Source of the DNA: Herbaspirillum autotrophicum | Lineage (GTDB): Bacteria; Pseudomonadota; Gammaproteobacteria; Burkholderiales; Burkholderiaceae_D | DNA length: 64,000 bases | Direction: 5' to 3' | Assembly (NCBI RefSeq): GCF_001189915.1 | Contig: NZ_LFLS01000004.1 | Location: 1 to 64,000, forward strand | Shown here: positions 52,533-61,693 of the stretch, piece after piece | How positions within the stretch are numbered: the first letter of the stretch is position 1 | How the letters are laid out: each line of letters opens with the position of its first letter | Translations under genes and position numbers: made by a program | Notes under the pieces: generated by a model | Told to the model about the DNA's origin: nothing | What the model saw: only the letters and a program-made list of their open reading frames with translations | The model's database searches: none

Positions 52533-54310
52533 CACATGCTCTCCTCGATGACATCCTTGGGGATGATGATGTTGGTCACGCTCGAATCCGGCGCAACGTT
52601 CAATGCCCGCAACGCATTGGCGGCGACATTGGCAAAGACCGGACCGGCCACGGTGCCGCCGTAGTGGCTGCCGTTGCTGGGTTCATCGATCATGACCGCG
52701 ATGATGATGCGCGGGTCCGACATCGGTGCGATACCGGCGAACGACGCTACATACTGTTTGACGTACTTGCCGCCGACGATCTTGTACGCAGTACCGGTCT
52801 TGCCGCCCACGCGATAGCCCGGCACCTGCGCTTGCGGCGCAGTACCGCCCGGCGCCACCACTGTTTCCAGCATGCGTCGCATCTGCAATGCCGTATTTTC
52901 GGAAATCACGCGATGCCCTATCGGAGAATCGTTCACCTTCTGGAACGATAAAGGAATGATGTCGCCGTTGCGCGCAAAGATCAGGTACGCATGCGCCAAC
53001 TGGATCAGGGAAACCGAAATACCGTGGCCGTAACTCATGGTGGCCTGTTCAATCGGTCGCCACGACTTGAACGGCCGCACCCGGCCGGCAACCGCACCGG
53101 GGAAGCCGAACTTGGGTTGTTGTCCGAGGCCGACGTTGGTAAACATTTCCCACATTTCCTGGGGCGGCATTTGCAGCGCTATCTTGGCAGTGCCGATGTT
53201 GGACGATTTCTGGATGATTTCGGCCACTGTCAGCGGTCCGTGCGCGTGCGAATCGCCAATCGTGGCGGTACCGATGGTCATTTTGCCGGGCGAGGTCTGA
53301 AAGACGGTGGCCGGCGTCACGCGATGGGTATCCAGCGCCAGCGCCACCGTGAACGGTTTCAGCGTCGAGCCCGGCTCAAACGTGTCGGTCAGCACCCGGT
53401 TGCGCAATTGGGCGCCGGTCAATACCGAGCGGTCATTTGGATTGTAGGTCGGCAAATTGGCCAGCGCCAGCACTTCACCGGTCTTGACGTCGAGCACGAT
53501 GATGCCGCCGGCCTTGGCCTTGTTTTTCTCGACCGCCTCCTTCAATTGCGTGAAGGCAATATATTGAATCTTGCTATCGATCGACAGAGTCAGGTCCTTG
53601 CCGTCGTGCGGTTCACGCACCGCTTCGATATCTTCAACAATGCGACCCAGACGGTCCTTGATCACGCGCCGGCTGCCGGTAATGCCGGCCAGCGTCTTTT
53701 GCGAGCCCAGTTCCATCCCATCTTGCCCGGCATCTTCAACGTTGGTGAAGCCGACCACGTGGGCCATGACTTCGCCTTCGGGATAGAAGCGTTTGTATTC
53801 CTTGCGGGTTTCGATGCCGGCGATGCCCAGCTTGACGATCTTGTCGGCGGTGTCTTGCTCGACCTGCCGTTTGAGATAAACAAAACTGCGGTCGGAATCC
53901 AGCTTTTTGCGCAATTCGGCTTCACTCATGCCCAGCAAACCAGCCAGTTCACGCAATTTTTCGCGCGGCGCTTCCTGTACATCGTCCGGAATCGCCCAGA
54001 TTGCCTTGACCGGCACCGACGACGCCAGCACCTGACCATTGCGGTCGGTAATCTTGCCGCGCGTGGCCGGCAACTCCAGCGTCCGGGCGTAGCGCGACGC
54101 ACCTTGTTTTTGCAGGAAGTCGGTAGAAATGCCTTGCAGCCAGAGGGCCCGGCCGGCGAGCGTCAGAAATGCCGCGAACAACACGAACAAGACTACCCGT
54201 GAACGCCAGGTCGGCAATTTGACTTGCAACACCGGGCTGGCCGAAAAGGCTACGCCTTTGGACGCGGCAACGCGGGCGTTGACATTGGTGCGGGGAGGCA
54301 TGCGCGTCAT
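52532..54310 (-). CDS. ftsI: Septal transpeptidase FtsI (PBP3)
   Basis: Cross-links septal peptidoglycan with FtsW. 592 residues: a cytoplasmic tail, one transmembrane helix (about 37-58), a dimerisation domain with RGKITDRNG, and the transpeptidase domain with STLK (Ser315-Lys318), SSN (369-371) and KTGT (504-507). Start and stop overlap ftsL and murE. Confidence 0.97.
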   Translation of the reverse strand: MTRMPPRTNVNARVAASKGVAFSASPVLQVKLPTWRSRVVLFVLFAAFLTLAGRALWLQGISTDFLQKQGASRYARTLELPATRGKITDRNGQVLASSVPVKAIWAIPDDVQEAPREKLRELAGLLGMSEAELRKKLDSDRSFVYLKRQVEQDTADKIVKLGIAGIETRKEYKRFYPEGEVMAHVVGFTNVEDAGQDGMELGSQKTLAGITGSRRVIKDRLGRIVEDIEAVREPHDGKDLTLSIDSKIQYIAFTQLKEAVEKNKAKAGGIIVLDVKTGEVLALANLPTYNPNDRSVLTGAQLRNRVLTDTFEPGSTLKPFTVALALDTHRVTPATVFQTSPGKMTIGTATIGDSHAHGPLTVAEIIQKSSNIGTAKIALQMPPQEMWEMFTNVGLGQQPKFGFPGAVAGRVRPFKSWRPIEQATMSYGHGISVSLIQLAHAYLIFARNGDIIPLSFQKVNDSPIGHRVISENTALQMRRMLETVVAPGGTAPQAQVPGYRVGGKTGTAYKIVGGKYVKQYVASFAGIAPMSDPRIIIAVMIDEPSNGSHYGGTVAGPVFANVAANALRALNVAPDSSVTNIIIPKDVIEESM

Positions 54311-54575
54311 TTGGCCCCCGCAGTCAGATATTGGGTGCGGGCTGCGGTCAGCGCGGTCATGTTGAGATCGCGCTTGGCCAATGCTTCAATGCGGGAATTC
54401 TTGCCCAGCGTGGATTGATCGAGCTGCAATTGCGCCCAGTCGATATCCAGCTGGCGCGCGGCCGACTGCGCACGCTCCAGTTCGATGAACAGGCGGCGAG
54501 CCTGATATTGGGCGTTCACTACCGACAGTGCGCACAGCACCAGCACTACGGTGATCAGGAAGCTGAGGCGGCCGG

Positions 54576-54579
<4 letters not shown>
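54307..54579 (-). CDS. ftsL: Cell division protein FtsL
   Basis: 90 residues: one N-terminal transmembrane helix (about 5-22) and a periplasmic coiled coil ([24 protein letters not shown]), as expected for the FtsQLB partner. It is identified mainly by position between rsmH and ftsI, with ATGA overlaps on both sides. Confidence 0.93.
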
Positions 54580-55538
<959 letters not shown>

Positions 55539-55550
55539 CTCGTCGTGCCG

Positions 55551-55979
55551 TCAGAATGAAAAATTACTCAACACATCGGGCATGCCCGCAGCAACTGCCT
55601 GCGATTCGCTTTCCGCAAGCTGCGCGGCATCCCAGATTTCGAAATGGCTGCCCATGCCCAGCAACATGACGTCGCGCTGCAAGCCAACCGCGCTGCGCAA
55701 TTCAGGCGCAATCAAGATACGGCCGGCCGAGTCCAGCTCGACATCCGAGGCGTTACCAAGAAAAATGCGCTGCCAGGCGCGTGCCGACATTGGCCACGCA
55801 GCAATCTGTTCGCGGTGACTTTCCCAGACAGGACGCGGGAAAAACAGCAGGCAACCATGCGGATGACGGGTCAGCGTGACGCGACCTTCGCACTGCACGG
55901 CCAGGGCGTCACGATGCTTGGCCGGAATTGTCATCCGTCCTTTGGCATCGAGATTGAGTGCTGACGCGCCCTGAAACAC
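55551..55979 (-). CDS. mraZ: Transcriptional regulator MraZ
   Basis: AbrB-fold regulator that represses the dcw promoter in several bacteria. 142 residues with two SpoVT/AbrB-like repeats; the [23 protein letters not shown] opening and the [15 protein letters not shown] repeat are typical. The start is GTG (55977-55979) with AAGGG upstream. Its putative operator ladder lies 65-110 bases upstream. Confidence 0.96.
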   Translation of the reverse strand: MFQGASALNLDAKGRMTIPAKHRDALAVQCEGRVTLTRHPHGCLLFFPRPVWESHREQIAAWPMSARAWQRIFLGNASDVELDSAGRILIAPELRSAVGLQRDVMLLGMGSHFEIWDAAQLAESESQAVAAGMPDVLSNFSF

Positions 55980-56044
55980 TGTGTTGACCCTTTTTGCTAT
56001 GCAACCGACATGGTTTGCGTGTCGTGTCAGAAGGGAGCAAATTC

Positions 56045-56089
56045 AAACATTTCGCCCCACAAAAAAACACTTTTTGACACTGCCGCCCA
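56045..56089 (-). promoter_or_regulatory. MraZ operator: ladder of TG pentamers with 10-bp period
   Basis: Read on the minus strand, pentamers starting with TG fall every 10 bases: TGGGC (56089-56085), TGTCA, TGTTT, TGGGG (56059-56055) and TGTTT (56049-56045). MraZ is known to bind TGGGN repeats separated by five bases. Two boxes fit fully and three are degenerate. They cover the expected transcription start. Confidence 0.65.
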
Positions 56090-56117
56090 CTTTAGAGGAT
56101 GCACTAATACAGGTCAA
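56089..56117 (-). promoter_or_regulatory. Sigma-70 promoter of the dcw cluster
   Basis: TTGACC (56117-56112), a 17-base spacer and TAAAGT (56094-56089) on the minus strand. The -10 touches the first TGGGC box, so MraZ binding would block the promoter. The leader to mraZ would be about 100 bases. Confidence 0.65.
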
Positions 56118-56180
56118 GAGATATTCATCGGTGAAAAGAGTAACTTTTTTAATAAAGTCAAAGACTTAGCGCACATACCT

Positions 56181-56266
56181 AAAGCACGTCGAAAGTGCTT
56201 TCCCCTAAAAAATTAACAACTTATGCATGATACTGAATGTAGAACCTCAGATAAACACATGTGTTT
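56181..56266. promoter_or_regulatory. Two inverted repeats upstream of the dcw promoter
   Basis: AAAGCAC/GTGCTTT (56181-56187 with 56195-56201) lies about 65 bp upstream of the dcw -35. A perfect 14-bp palindrome, AAACACATGTGTTT, is at 56253-56266. Both are candidate regulator sites for the divergent dcw/hup region; no regulator can be named. Confidence 0.4.
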
Positions 56267-56347
56267 GCGCCTGATCCGGGGCAAAAAAAATCTGCAGATT
56301 GCCGGTCAGCAAGCGGCAAATCGTTGTCGGGACTGGCTTGCACGCGG

Positions 56348-56505
56348 GCACCTCAAATCAGGAAAAAGTGCTTCGGTGCGATCCGCCGGCACCACCTTCG
56401 GGGTGCAGGGAAGAACATTCCGGGGAGGATAAATCAAGTGCCGGCGAACGACTTTCGGGCCTCAAAAAGTGCCTTCGGGGAGTCAATAATGAAGGCCTCA
56501 GGCCC
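56348..56505 (+). other. Repeat-bearing, UUCG-rich structured stretch upstream of hup
   Basis: This fills most of the remaining gap in the 627 bases between mraZ and hup. AAAAAGTGCTTCGG (56363-56376) recurs as AAAAAGTGCCTTCGG (56464-56478). TTCGG occurs four times, after C or T each time. Possible stems: GCACC/GGTGC (56348-56352 with 56375-56379), CGCCGGCAC/GTGCCGGCG (56384-56392 with 56438-56446, perfect) enclosing a CACC/GGTG hairpin, and GGGCCT/AGGCCC (56457-56462 with 56500-56505). UUCG loops suggest a plus-strand RNA. It lies upstream of the hup promoter, so it would be a separate RNA or a DNA regulator region. Not recognised as a known family. Confidence 0.4.
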
Positions 56506-56543
56506 GCCCCATCAGGACATTTCACGTAATGAGTCAATTCATC

Positions 56544-56574
56544 TTGCAGTTTCGCCACGTTCCAATGCTAAAAT
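56544..56574 (+). promoter_or_regulatory. Extended -10 promoter of hup
   Basis: TGC-TAAAAT (56566-56574) forms an extended -10 element; TTGCAG at 56544-56549 could be a weak -35 with a 19-base spacer. Transcription would start near 56581, giving a leader of about 26 bases. Confidence 0.6.
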
Positions 56575-56606
56575 CTCGGCACCTTAACAGTGAAAGGAAT
56601 TTTAAA

Positions 56607-56891
56607 GTGAACAAATCTGAATTGGTTGACGCAATCGCTTCTGATACTGAAATCTCCAAGGCCGCAGCTCAACGCGCGCTGGACTCGGTTGTTGAGAACA
56701 TCATCAAAGCTGTGACCAAGGGCGACACAGTGCAATTGGTTGGCTTCGGCTCCTTCTCCACAGGCAAGCGCGCTGCACGTATCGGCCGCAACCCGCAAAC
56801 TGGCGAAGAAATCAAGATCGCAGCGGCAACGACCGTCAAGTTTTCCGCAGGAAAATCGTTCAAAGAAGCAGTGAACAAAAAGAAAAAGTAA
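56607..56891 (+). CDS. hup: DNA-binding protein HU
   Basis: Nucleoid-associated histone-like protein. 94 residues: [27 protein letters not shown] at the start, [26 protein letters not shown] with the Pro-tipped DNA-binding arm, and a Lys-rich end. The start is GTG with AAAGGA eight bases upstream; the frame stays open upstream but gives no HU-like residues. An inverted repeat follows. Confidence 0.96.
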   Translation: MNKSELVDAIASDTEISKAAAQRALDSVVENIIKAVTKGDTVQLVGFGSFSTGKRAARIGRNPQTGEEIKIAAATTVKFSAGKSFKEAVNKKKK

Positions 56892-56899
56892 TGATTAAA

Positions 56900-56936
56900 T
56901 TTGAATGCCGTGAACCAGGAGTTCACGGCATTCAAA
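56900..56936 (+). terminator. Perfect 16-bp hairpin after hup
   Basis: 56900-56915 pairs with 56921-56936 (core ATGCCGTGAAC/GTTCACGGCAT) around CAGGA. A/T-rich ends but no long T-run. It should stop or protect the hup transcript. The following stretch, 56937-57151, is GC-rich and shows no gene or signal I can support. Confidence 0.75.
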
Positions 56937-57151
56937 TACCCCTCCGGTTTTACGCAGCACCCTTCCCCGCTTCGCCATCGCTTCCGTTCTGCCCGTTCCC
57001 CTGCCGTAGCCACGATATCAGCGCTGCCGTTGCCTGACGCCTGTGCATCTCGCCAGTCTTGCTGCGACCGCGCCAATCACGTCCTGCCGCCGTTCCACCC
57101 GACTTCCCGCATACGCTTTGCCACGATACCGATCAAGCACCGCCCAAAACA

Positions 57152-57175
57152 AAGGCCCCGGATTAACGGGGCCTT
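57152..57175 (-). terminator. Terminator after the hydrolase gene
   Basis: AAGGCCCCG/CGGGGCCTT with a 6-base loop, followed on the minus strand by TGTTTTGG. It lies 27 bases past the stop of the 3-hydroxyisobutyryl-CoA hydrolase-like gene. Confidence 0.8.
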
Positions 57176-57202
57176 GGTCATGATGCCGTGCTGCCGGGAA
57201 AA

Positions 57203-58354
57203 TTATCGTCCCAGATCAGCCAGCGGATGCTTGTCCGCGCTATACGGATCGGCAAAAAAACCTTCCACCCATGCAGCATTGGCATCGGCCAGACTGGCCG
57301 GCTGCCATTTAGGTTGCTGATCCTTTTCGATGATCAGGGCCCGGATGCCTTCGGCAAAGTCCGGCCGGGCAGCGCAATGCAGCGACACCACGAATTCCAG
57401 TCGGAATACTTCCGCCAGCGACAACCGCCGCACGCGCCGCTGCAATGCATACGACAACCATGCAGAACCCGGCGCACCGGCGCGCAGCGTGGCGATGGCC
57501 TTGTTGAGCCAGGCATCGTCGGTTTCATGCGCCAGAATCGCCGCCACCACTTCCGGCAACGTTGGTGCCGCGCACAAGGTATCGATCAAATCCAGATTGG
57601 CGCGCAGCGTCGACGGCGCAAACGTCACATCCGCCGGCACCTGCGCTTGTGCCTGTTGCAGCACCCGCGCCAGCAATACTGCGTCGGCGTCATGCTGACC
57701 ATCCCAGGCCTGCTGCAGCAGCGATTCGATCACGCTTTGCTTGGCAGCATGCGCGATGGCGTAGTCGGCCAGACCGGTAAATCTGGCGTCGGCGGCATTC
57801 ATCGAGGCCCCGGTCAATGCCAGAAACAGGCCGACCTTGCCCGGCATGCGGCTGAGGAACCAGCTGCCGCCGACATCGGGATACAGGCCAATCGTGATTT
57901 CAGGCATCGCCAGACGTGAACGCTCGGTCACCACCCGGTGACTGCAACCGGCCATCAGACCGATGCCGCCGCCCATCACGATGCCATGCCCCCAGCACAA
58001 GACCGGCTTGGGGCAGGTATGGATCATGTAGTCGAGGCGGTATTCATGTTCGAAGAAATCGCAGGCATACCGGTTGCCGCGAATATCATCGCGGTCGTCA
58101 GCGGCATGATGCGCGCGCATGGCCTGATACAGATTCTGCAAATCGCCGCCGGCGCAAAAGGCTTTTTCGCCTTGCGCCTGCAACACCACCAGCACGATCG
58201 CCGGATCGCTGGCCCACTGCCGCAGTTGCCGGGTCAGCAAATGCGTCATTTCCAGTGAAATTGCATTGAGGGTTTTCTCTGCCGCCAGCGTGGCGACACC
58301 AATACGGTGGCCGCTGCGCGTGGCCAACTCTTCAAACAGCACCGGAAGGCTCAT
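57203..58354 (-). CDS. 3-Hydroxyisobutyryl-CoA hydrolase-like enoyl-CoA hydratase family protein
   Basis: 383 residues of the crotonase fold with the HIBYL-CoA hydrolase layout: AFCAGGDLQNLYQA (oxyanion hole), YRLDYMIHTCPKPVLCWGHGIVMGGGIGLMAG, and RLAMPEITIGLYPDVGGSWFLSRMPG with the catalytic-type Glu and Asp. HIBYL-CoA hydrolase acts in valine breakdown. Other enoyl-CoA hydratase/isomerase activities cannot be excluded. AGGAT lies upstream of the ATG. No other valine pathway genes are near, and rnpB lies upstream. Confidence 0.85.
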   Translation of the reverse strand: MSLPVLFEELATRSGHRIGVATLAAEKTLNAISLEMTHLLTRQLRQWASDPAIVLVVLQAQGEKAFCAGGDLQNLYQAMRAHHAADDRDDIRGNRYACDFFEHEYRLDYMIHTCPKPVLCWGHGIVMGGGIGLMAGCSHRVVTERSRLAMPEITIGLYPDVGGSWFLSRMPGKVGLFLALTGASMNAADARFTGLADYAIAHAAKQSVIESLLQQAWDGQHDADAVLLARVLQQAQAQVPADVTFAPSTLRANLDLIDTLCAAPTLPEVVAAILAHETDDAWLNKAIATLRAGAPGSAWLSYALQRRVRRLSLAEVFRLEFVVSLHCAARPDFAEGIRALIIEKDQQPKWQPASLADANAAWVEGFFADPYSADKHPLADLGR

Positions 58355-58389
58355 GAACTGATCCTGATCGTCTCTGGTTTTTTTGAATA

Positions 58390-58407
58390 CCCCGCCGGGC
58401 GGCGGGG
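58390..58407 (-). terminator. GC hairpin after rnpB
   Basis: CCCCGCC (58390-58396) pairs with GGCGGGG (58401-58407) over a 4-base loop, 15 bases past the rnpB 3' end. The T-run is short (TATTC on the minus strand), so processing may also define the RNA end. Confidence 0.55.
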
Positions 58408-58421
58408 TGTCTGAATAAATT

Positions 58422-58766
58422 GAAGCAAGCCGATAGGCCGGATTCTGTTACGACGGTTACCCGTTATGACAGCCATTCCTCTAGGCGCTGAATTACTCCA
58501 GCGCTCAAGCTTCCTACCCGCACGCTCCGCGAGCAGCATCAATGCGTGCCTATTTGGAATTGCTCCGAGTGGAGGTTACCGCGTTTCACCGTAACTTAAT
58601 ACGCTCGTCTCTGTGGCCCTGTTCCTCGCCTTATACACAATCACACCAACTGCTTGTGATTGCGAGTTTCGGCGGACGGCCGTTAACCGTCACCCTGCTC
58701 TATGGAGTCCGGACCTTCCTCCCGCCGCCGCATTACACGGCAGCCAGCGGCTGTCTGGCTTGCTTC
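58422..58766 (-). ncRNA. rnpB: RNase P RNA, bacterial type A
   Basis: The catalytic RNA that trims tRNA 5' leaders. Minus-strand hallmarks: GAAGCAAGCCAGACAGCCGC at the 5' end, GGGAGGAAGGTCCGGACTCC (conserved region I), GAAACGCGGTAACCTCCAC, and AGAATCCGGCCTATCGGC at the 3' end. The first ten bases pair with the last ten (58757-58766 with 58422-58431), which sets the ends to within a few bases. About 345 bases is normal for type A. Confidence 0.95.
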
Positions 58767-58773
58767 GGGGGCT

Positions 58774-58801
58774 ATTGTAGCGTAGACCACACAAGTGCCA
58801 T
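58774..58801 (-). promoter_or_regulatory. Promoter of rnpB
   Basis: TACAAT (58779-58774) eight bases before the RNA 5' end, with ATGGCA (58801-58796) 16 bases upstream as a weak -35, both on the minus strand. The -10 placement matches the expected RNA start. Confidence 0.6.
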
Positions 58802-58986
58802 GAAAAATTACCGCAGATTTTATGCAAATCTGTTGTGCATTAATTCAAATGTCAGGTAAATTTTGCCCTTACCCGGAGCCAGCTTTATCGCTTGAGAGCC
58901 GCCACCAGCTTGCTGCATGGCAACTTCCGAGAAACGCTGACGATGCGCACGATCCGGCCGGATATTCTCACTAAAAAATCAATAAT

Positions 58987-60141
58987 ATGAACCTGCGCCA
59001 CCGTCTCCGACATCTCTTGTTCGCCTTCGGCCTCGCCGCCTGCGGTATATTGGCATCGGCACAAGAAGCGCCCAGAACGGTACTGATCGGCTTCGCCGGC
59101 CCGCTGTCAGGCAGCGCCGCAGCCATGGGCAAAAGCATGGAGGTAGCGGCCCAGATCGCCATCAGCGACGCCAACGCCCAAAAACCGAAAATCGCCGGCC
59201 AACCGGTGTTGTTCAAGCTGCTGTCGCAAGATGATCGCGGCGATAACCGGACCGCGGCGCTGGTCGCCGATTACCTGGTGAAATCCAACGTCGTCGGCGT
59301 GGTCGGTCACTGGAATACCGGCGCCAGCATACCGGCATCCAAGATTTATCATGCCGCCGGCATCCCCGAAATCGCACCGGGGTCTACCGGCCACCAATAT
59401 ACCCAGTCCGGGTACACCAACACATTCCGGATCGTCGGTCACGATGACGATGGCGGCACCTACGCCGGGAACTACACGGCGGATCAACTGAAATTGAGCC
59501 GCGTCGCCGTCATCGACGACGGTACCGGCTTCGGCGTCAGCCTCGCGGACCGCTTCACCAAAACCGCGATTGAAGCCGGTGCGGCAGTCGTCGGCAGAGA
59601 GAGCGTCAACAACAAGACCGCCGATTTCAACGCGGCACTGGGAAGTCTGCAAACGAAGAAACCCGAGCTGATTTTCTTTGGCGGATTGGGGCCGCAGGCC
59701 GCGATACTGGCGCGCAGCATCAAACGTCTCAATTTGTCCGCAAAACTGTTGGCTGCTGATGGCACCGTCGGCCCGATGTTTTTGCAACTGGCCGGACCCG
59801 ACGGCAATGGCACCCTGGGCATGGCCCCGGGTCAACCCCGAGAAAAAATGAACGGCTGGAAGATATTCGAAAAGAAATACCACGCCATTGACAGCAATGA
59901 AATTGAATTCTATGCCCCGTTTGCCTATGACGCGACGTTGACACTGGTAGCTGCCATCAGGCAAGCTAACTCACTGGAACCAGGAAAAGTGGTCAACGCC
60001 TTGCACAACATCCGCTACAACGGCCTGACCGGCAACATTGCTTTCGATCACGAAGGTAATCTGAGCAATGCTGCGTACACGATTTACGAAGTTCAACAAC
60101 AGAAATGGGTCGCCATCAAGACCTTCAGCAATACCAGATAG
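58987..60141 (+). CDS. Branched-chain amino acid-type ABC substrate-binding protein (first of two)
   Basis: 384 residues with a signal peptide (LLFAFGLAACGILASAQ) and a LivJ/LivK-like periplasmic binding fold: VLIGFAGPLSGSAAAMGKS, VVGVVGHWNTGASIPASKIYHAAGI and VAVIDDGTGFG. It should bind a branched-chain or other small amino acid or amide; the ligand is unknown. No ribosome site is obvious at the ATG. No livH/M/G/F genes follow; instead a paralogue lies 160 bases downstream. Confidence 0.88.
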   Translation: MNLRHRLRHLLFAFGLAACGILASAQEAPRTVLIGFAGPLSGSAAAMGKSMEVAAQIAISDANAQKPKIAGQPVLFKLLSQDDRGDNRTAALVADYLVKSNVVGVVGHWNTGASIPASKIYHAAGIPEIAPGSTGHQYTQSGYTNTFRIVGHDDDGGTYAGNYTADQLKLSRVAVIDDGTGFGVSLADRFTKTAIEAGAAVVGRESVNNKTADFNAALGSLQTKKPELIFFGGLGPQAAILARSIKRLNLSAKLLAADGTVGPMFLQLAGPDGNGTLGMAPGQPREKMNGWKIFEKKYHAIDSNEIEFYAPFAYDATLTLVAAIRQANSLEPGKVVNALHNIRYNGLTGNIAFDHEGNLSNAAYTIYEVQQQKWVAIKTFSNTR

Positions 60142-60149
60142 GCAGGTTG

Positions 60150-60185
60150 CTGTCAGCGCCAATACTACTCAATCATTGCTGACAG
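60150..60185 (+). terminator. Hairpin between the two binding-protein genes
   Basis: CTGTCAGC (60150-60157) pairs perfectly with GCTGACAG (60178-60185) around a 20-base loop. No T-run follows, so it may be an attenuator or an mRNA end protector rather than a full terminator. Confidence 0.35.
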
Positions 60186-60301
60186 ACAGACCATAGAAAA
60201 CATACGGAACGGCAATCTCTGACGGGGGCGAACAGGGATTGCGCATACGCTCCATCAACTCGTCCCTCACGTTGAGCACGTATATTCAGGGGGAAACCGA
60301 A

Positions 60302-61483
60302 ATGCGTCTGCGCCACCACCACACGACCATCCGATTCTTTACCGCGCGTACCGTGGCGACCTTGTTCGCCTGGTTAACGTTGTTGCCGCTGCTGCCTGCA
60401 GCGTGGGCGCAAGAACAGGAGGTCCTGATCGGCTTTGCCGGTCCGATCAAAGAAGCCAACGCCCGCAGCGGACGCAATGCCGCGCAACTGGCGATTACCG
60501 AAGCCAACCGTCGTGATGTGCGCATTGGCGGCAAAAAAATCACATTCCGGCTGATCGATCAGGATGACAAGGCCGATCCGCAAACCGCCGTATTTGTCGC
60601 GAATTTCTTTGCCAAAGCAGTGCCACGGGTGACCGCTGTCATTGGTCATTCCAACAGCGGTGCCAGCATTGCCACCGCAAAAATCTACAACGATGCCGGG
60701 ATCGCGCAGATATCGCCGACTGCGTGGAGCAATAAATTTACCGATCCCGGCCATGACACGGTATTTCAAATGCTGGGAGACGATGAAAACGGCATTTCCA
60801 ACACTATCGACCATGCCATGAACATCATGCAGTTGCGTCGCTTTGCCGTGATTGACGACGGCGCCATCCTGGGCAACAGCATGGCCGACATTTTTGTCCG
60901 GCTCGCCACCGCCAAAGGCGCTGCCATTGTTTATCGCGACAGCATCAGCAACAAAACCTTTGATTTCAACGCCACATTGAATCGTGCAAAGAACAGCGGC
61001 GTCGACATGATTTTCTTCACTGGTCGCGATACCCAAAGTGATCAGTTGGTACGCAACATGGTGCGCCTCAAAGTACCCGCCAAATTACTGGTGACCGACA
61101 GCGTCATCACGCAAAAATTTCTGCAAAGCGCCGGCACCTTGCCGGATGACTATGTGTTTGCCATCATTCCCAGCGAGCCGCTGGGCAACGTCAGCGGCGC
61201 CCGCAACTTTGCAAAAGCCTACCAGGCAGCCTACGGCGAACCTTTCTCGCTGGACGCCATGCAAAGCTACGACAGCACCAATTTCCTGATCGCCGCCATC
61301 AGAAAAGCCAATTCACTGGAACCGCGCGCCATCATCGATGCCTTGCATGCACTGGAAATTCCGGGCGTGAGCGGCACGCTGGCCTTCGATGCCCGCGGCC
61401 GCCGGCGCAATCCTGTCTACACGCTGTACACGGTCCGGCAACAGCAATGGGAAGCCATCAAGTTTTTCAAAAATCCGCGCTGA
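60302..61483 (+). CDS. Branched-chain amino acid-type ABC substrate-binding protein (second of two)
   Basis: 393 residues; the signal peptide ends in LPAAWAQ. It is clearly a paralogue of the preceding gene: EVLIGFAGPI, VTAVIGHSNSGASIATAKIYNDAGI, FAVIDDGAILG, DFNATL and AIRKANSLEP line up. GGGGGAAACC lies upstream of the ATG at 60302, so an earlier in-frame start is rejected. It differs from the first copy in the Ser-Asn for Trp-Asn-Thr ligand loop, which may change specificity. No cognate permease or ATPase is in the window. Confidence 0.88.
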   Translation: MRLRHHHTTIRFFTARTVATLFAWLTLLPLLPAAWAQEQEVLIGFAGPIKEANARSGRNAAQLAITEANRRDVRIGGKKITFRLIDQDDKADPQTAVFVANFFAKAVPRVTAVIGHSNSGASIATAKIYNDAGIAQISPTAWSNKFTDPGHDTVFQMLGDDENGISNTIDHAMNIMQLRRFAVIDDGAILGNSMADIFVRLATAKGAAIVYRDSISNKTFDFNATLNRAKNSGVDMIFFTGRDTQSDQLVRNMVRLKVPAKLLVTDSVITQKFLQSAGTLPDDYVFAIIPSEPLGNVSGARNFAKAYQAAYGEPFSLDAMQSYDSTNFLIAAIRKANSLEPRAIIDALHALEIPGVSGTLAFDARGRRRNPVYTLYTVRQQQWEAIKFFKNPR

Positions 61484-61693
61484 ACGGCCGCGCATGCAAC
61501 TTGCCGGCCGGCGCTGTGCGTTCAGATAACGGCAATCAATGCAAAAAATGCATATGACAGGCAAGCTGCACCTGCGTATAGTTGAAAACTCAGCCGCAAT
61601 TGCGCTGGATGCGCGGCTTTGCCATGCGAGTCCGGCACATGACGGCATTATCTTTATCGCCCTATTTTTCTTCGCATATCTCAGGATCGTGTA

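Noticed and set aside
56901-57320. Open frame after hup on the plus strand
   Set aside because: It begins inside the hup terminator hairpin, is Arg/Pro/Ser-rich, and runs into the antisense of the hydrolase gene.
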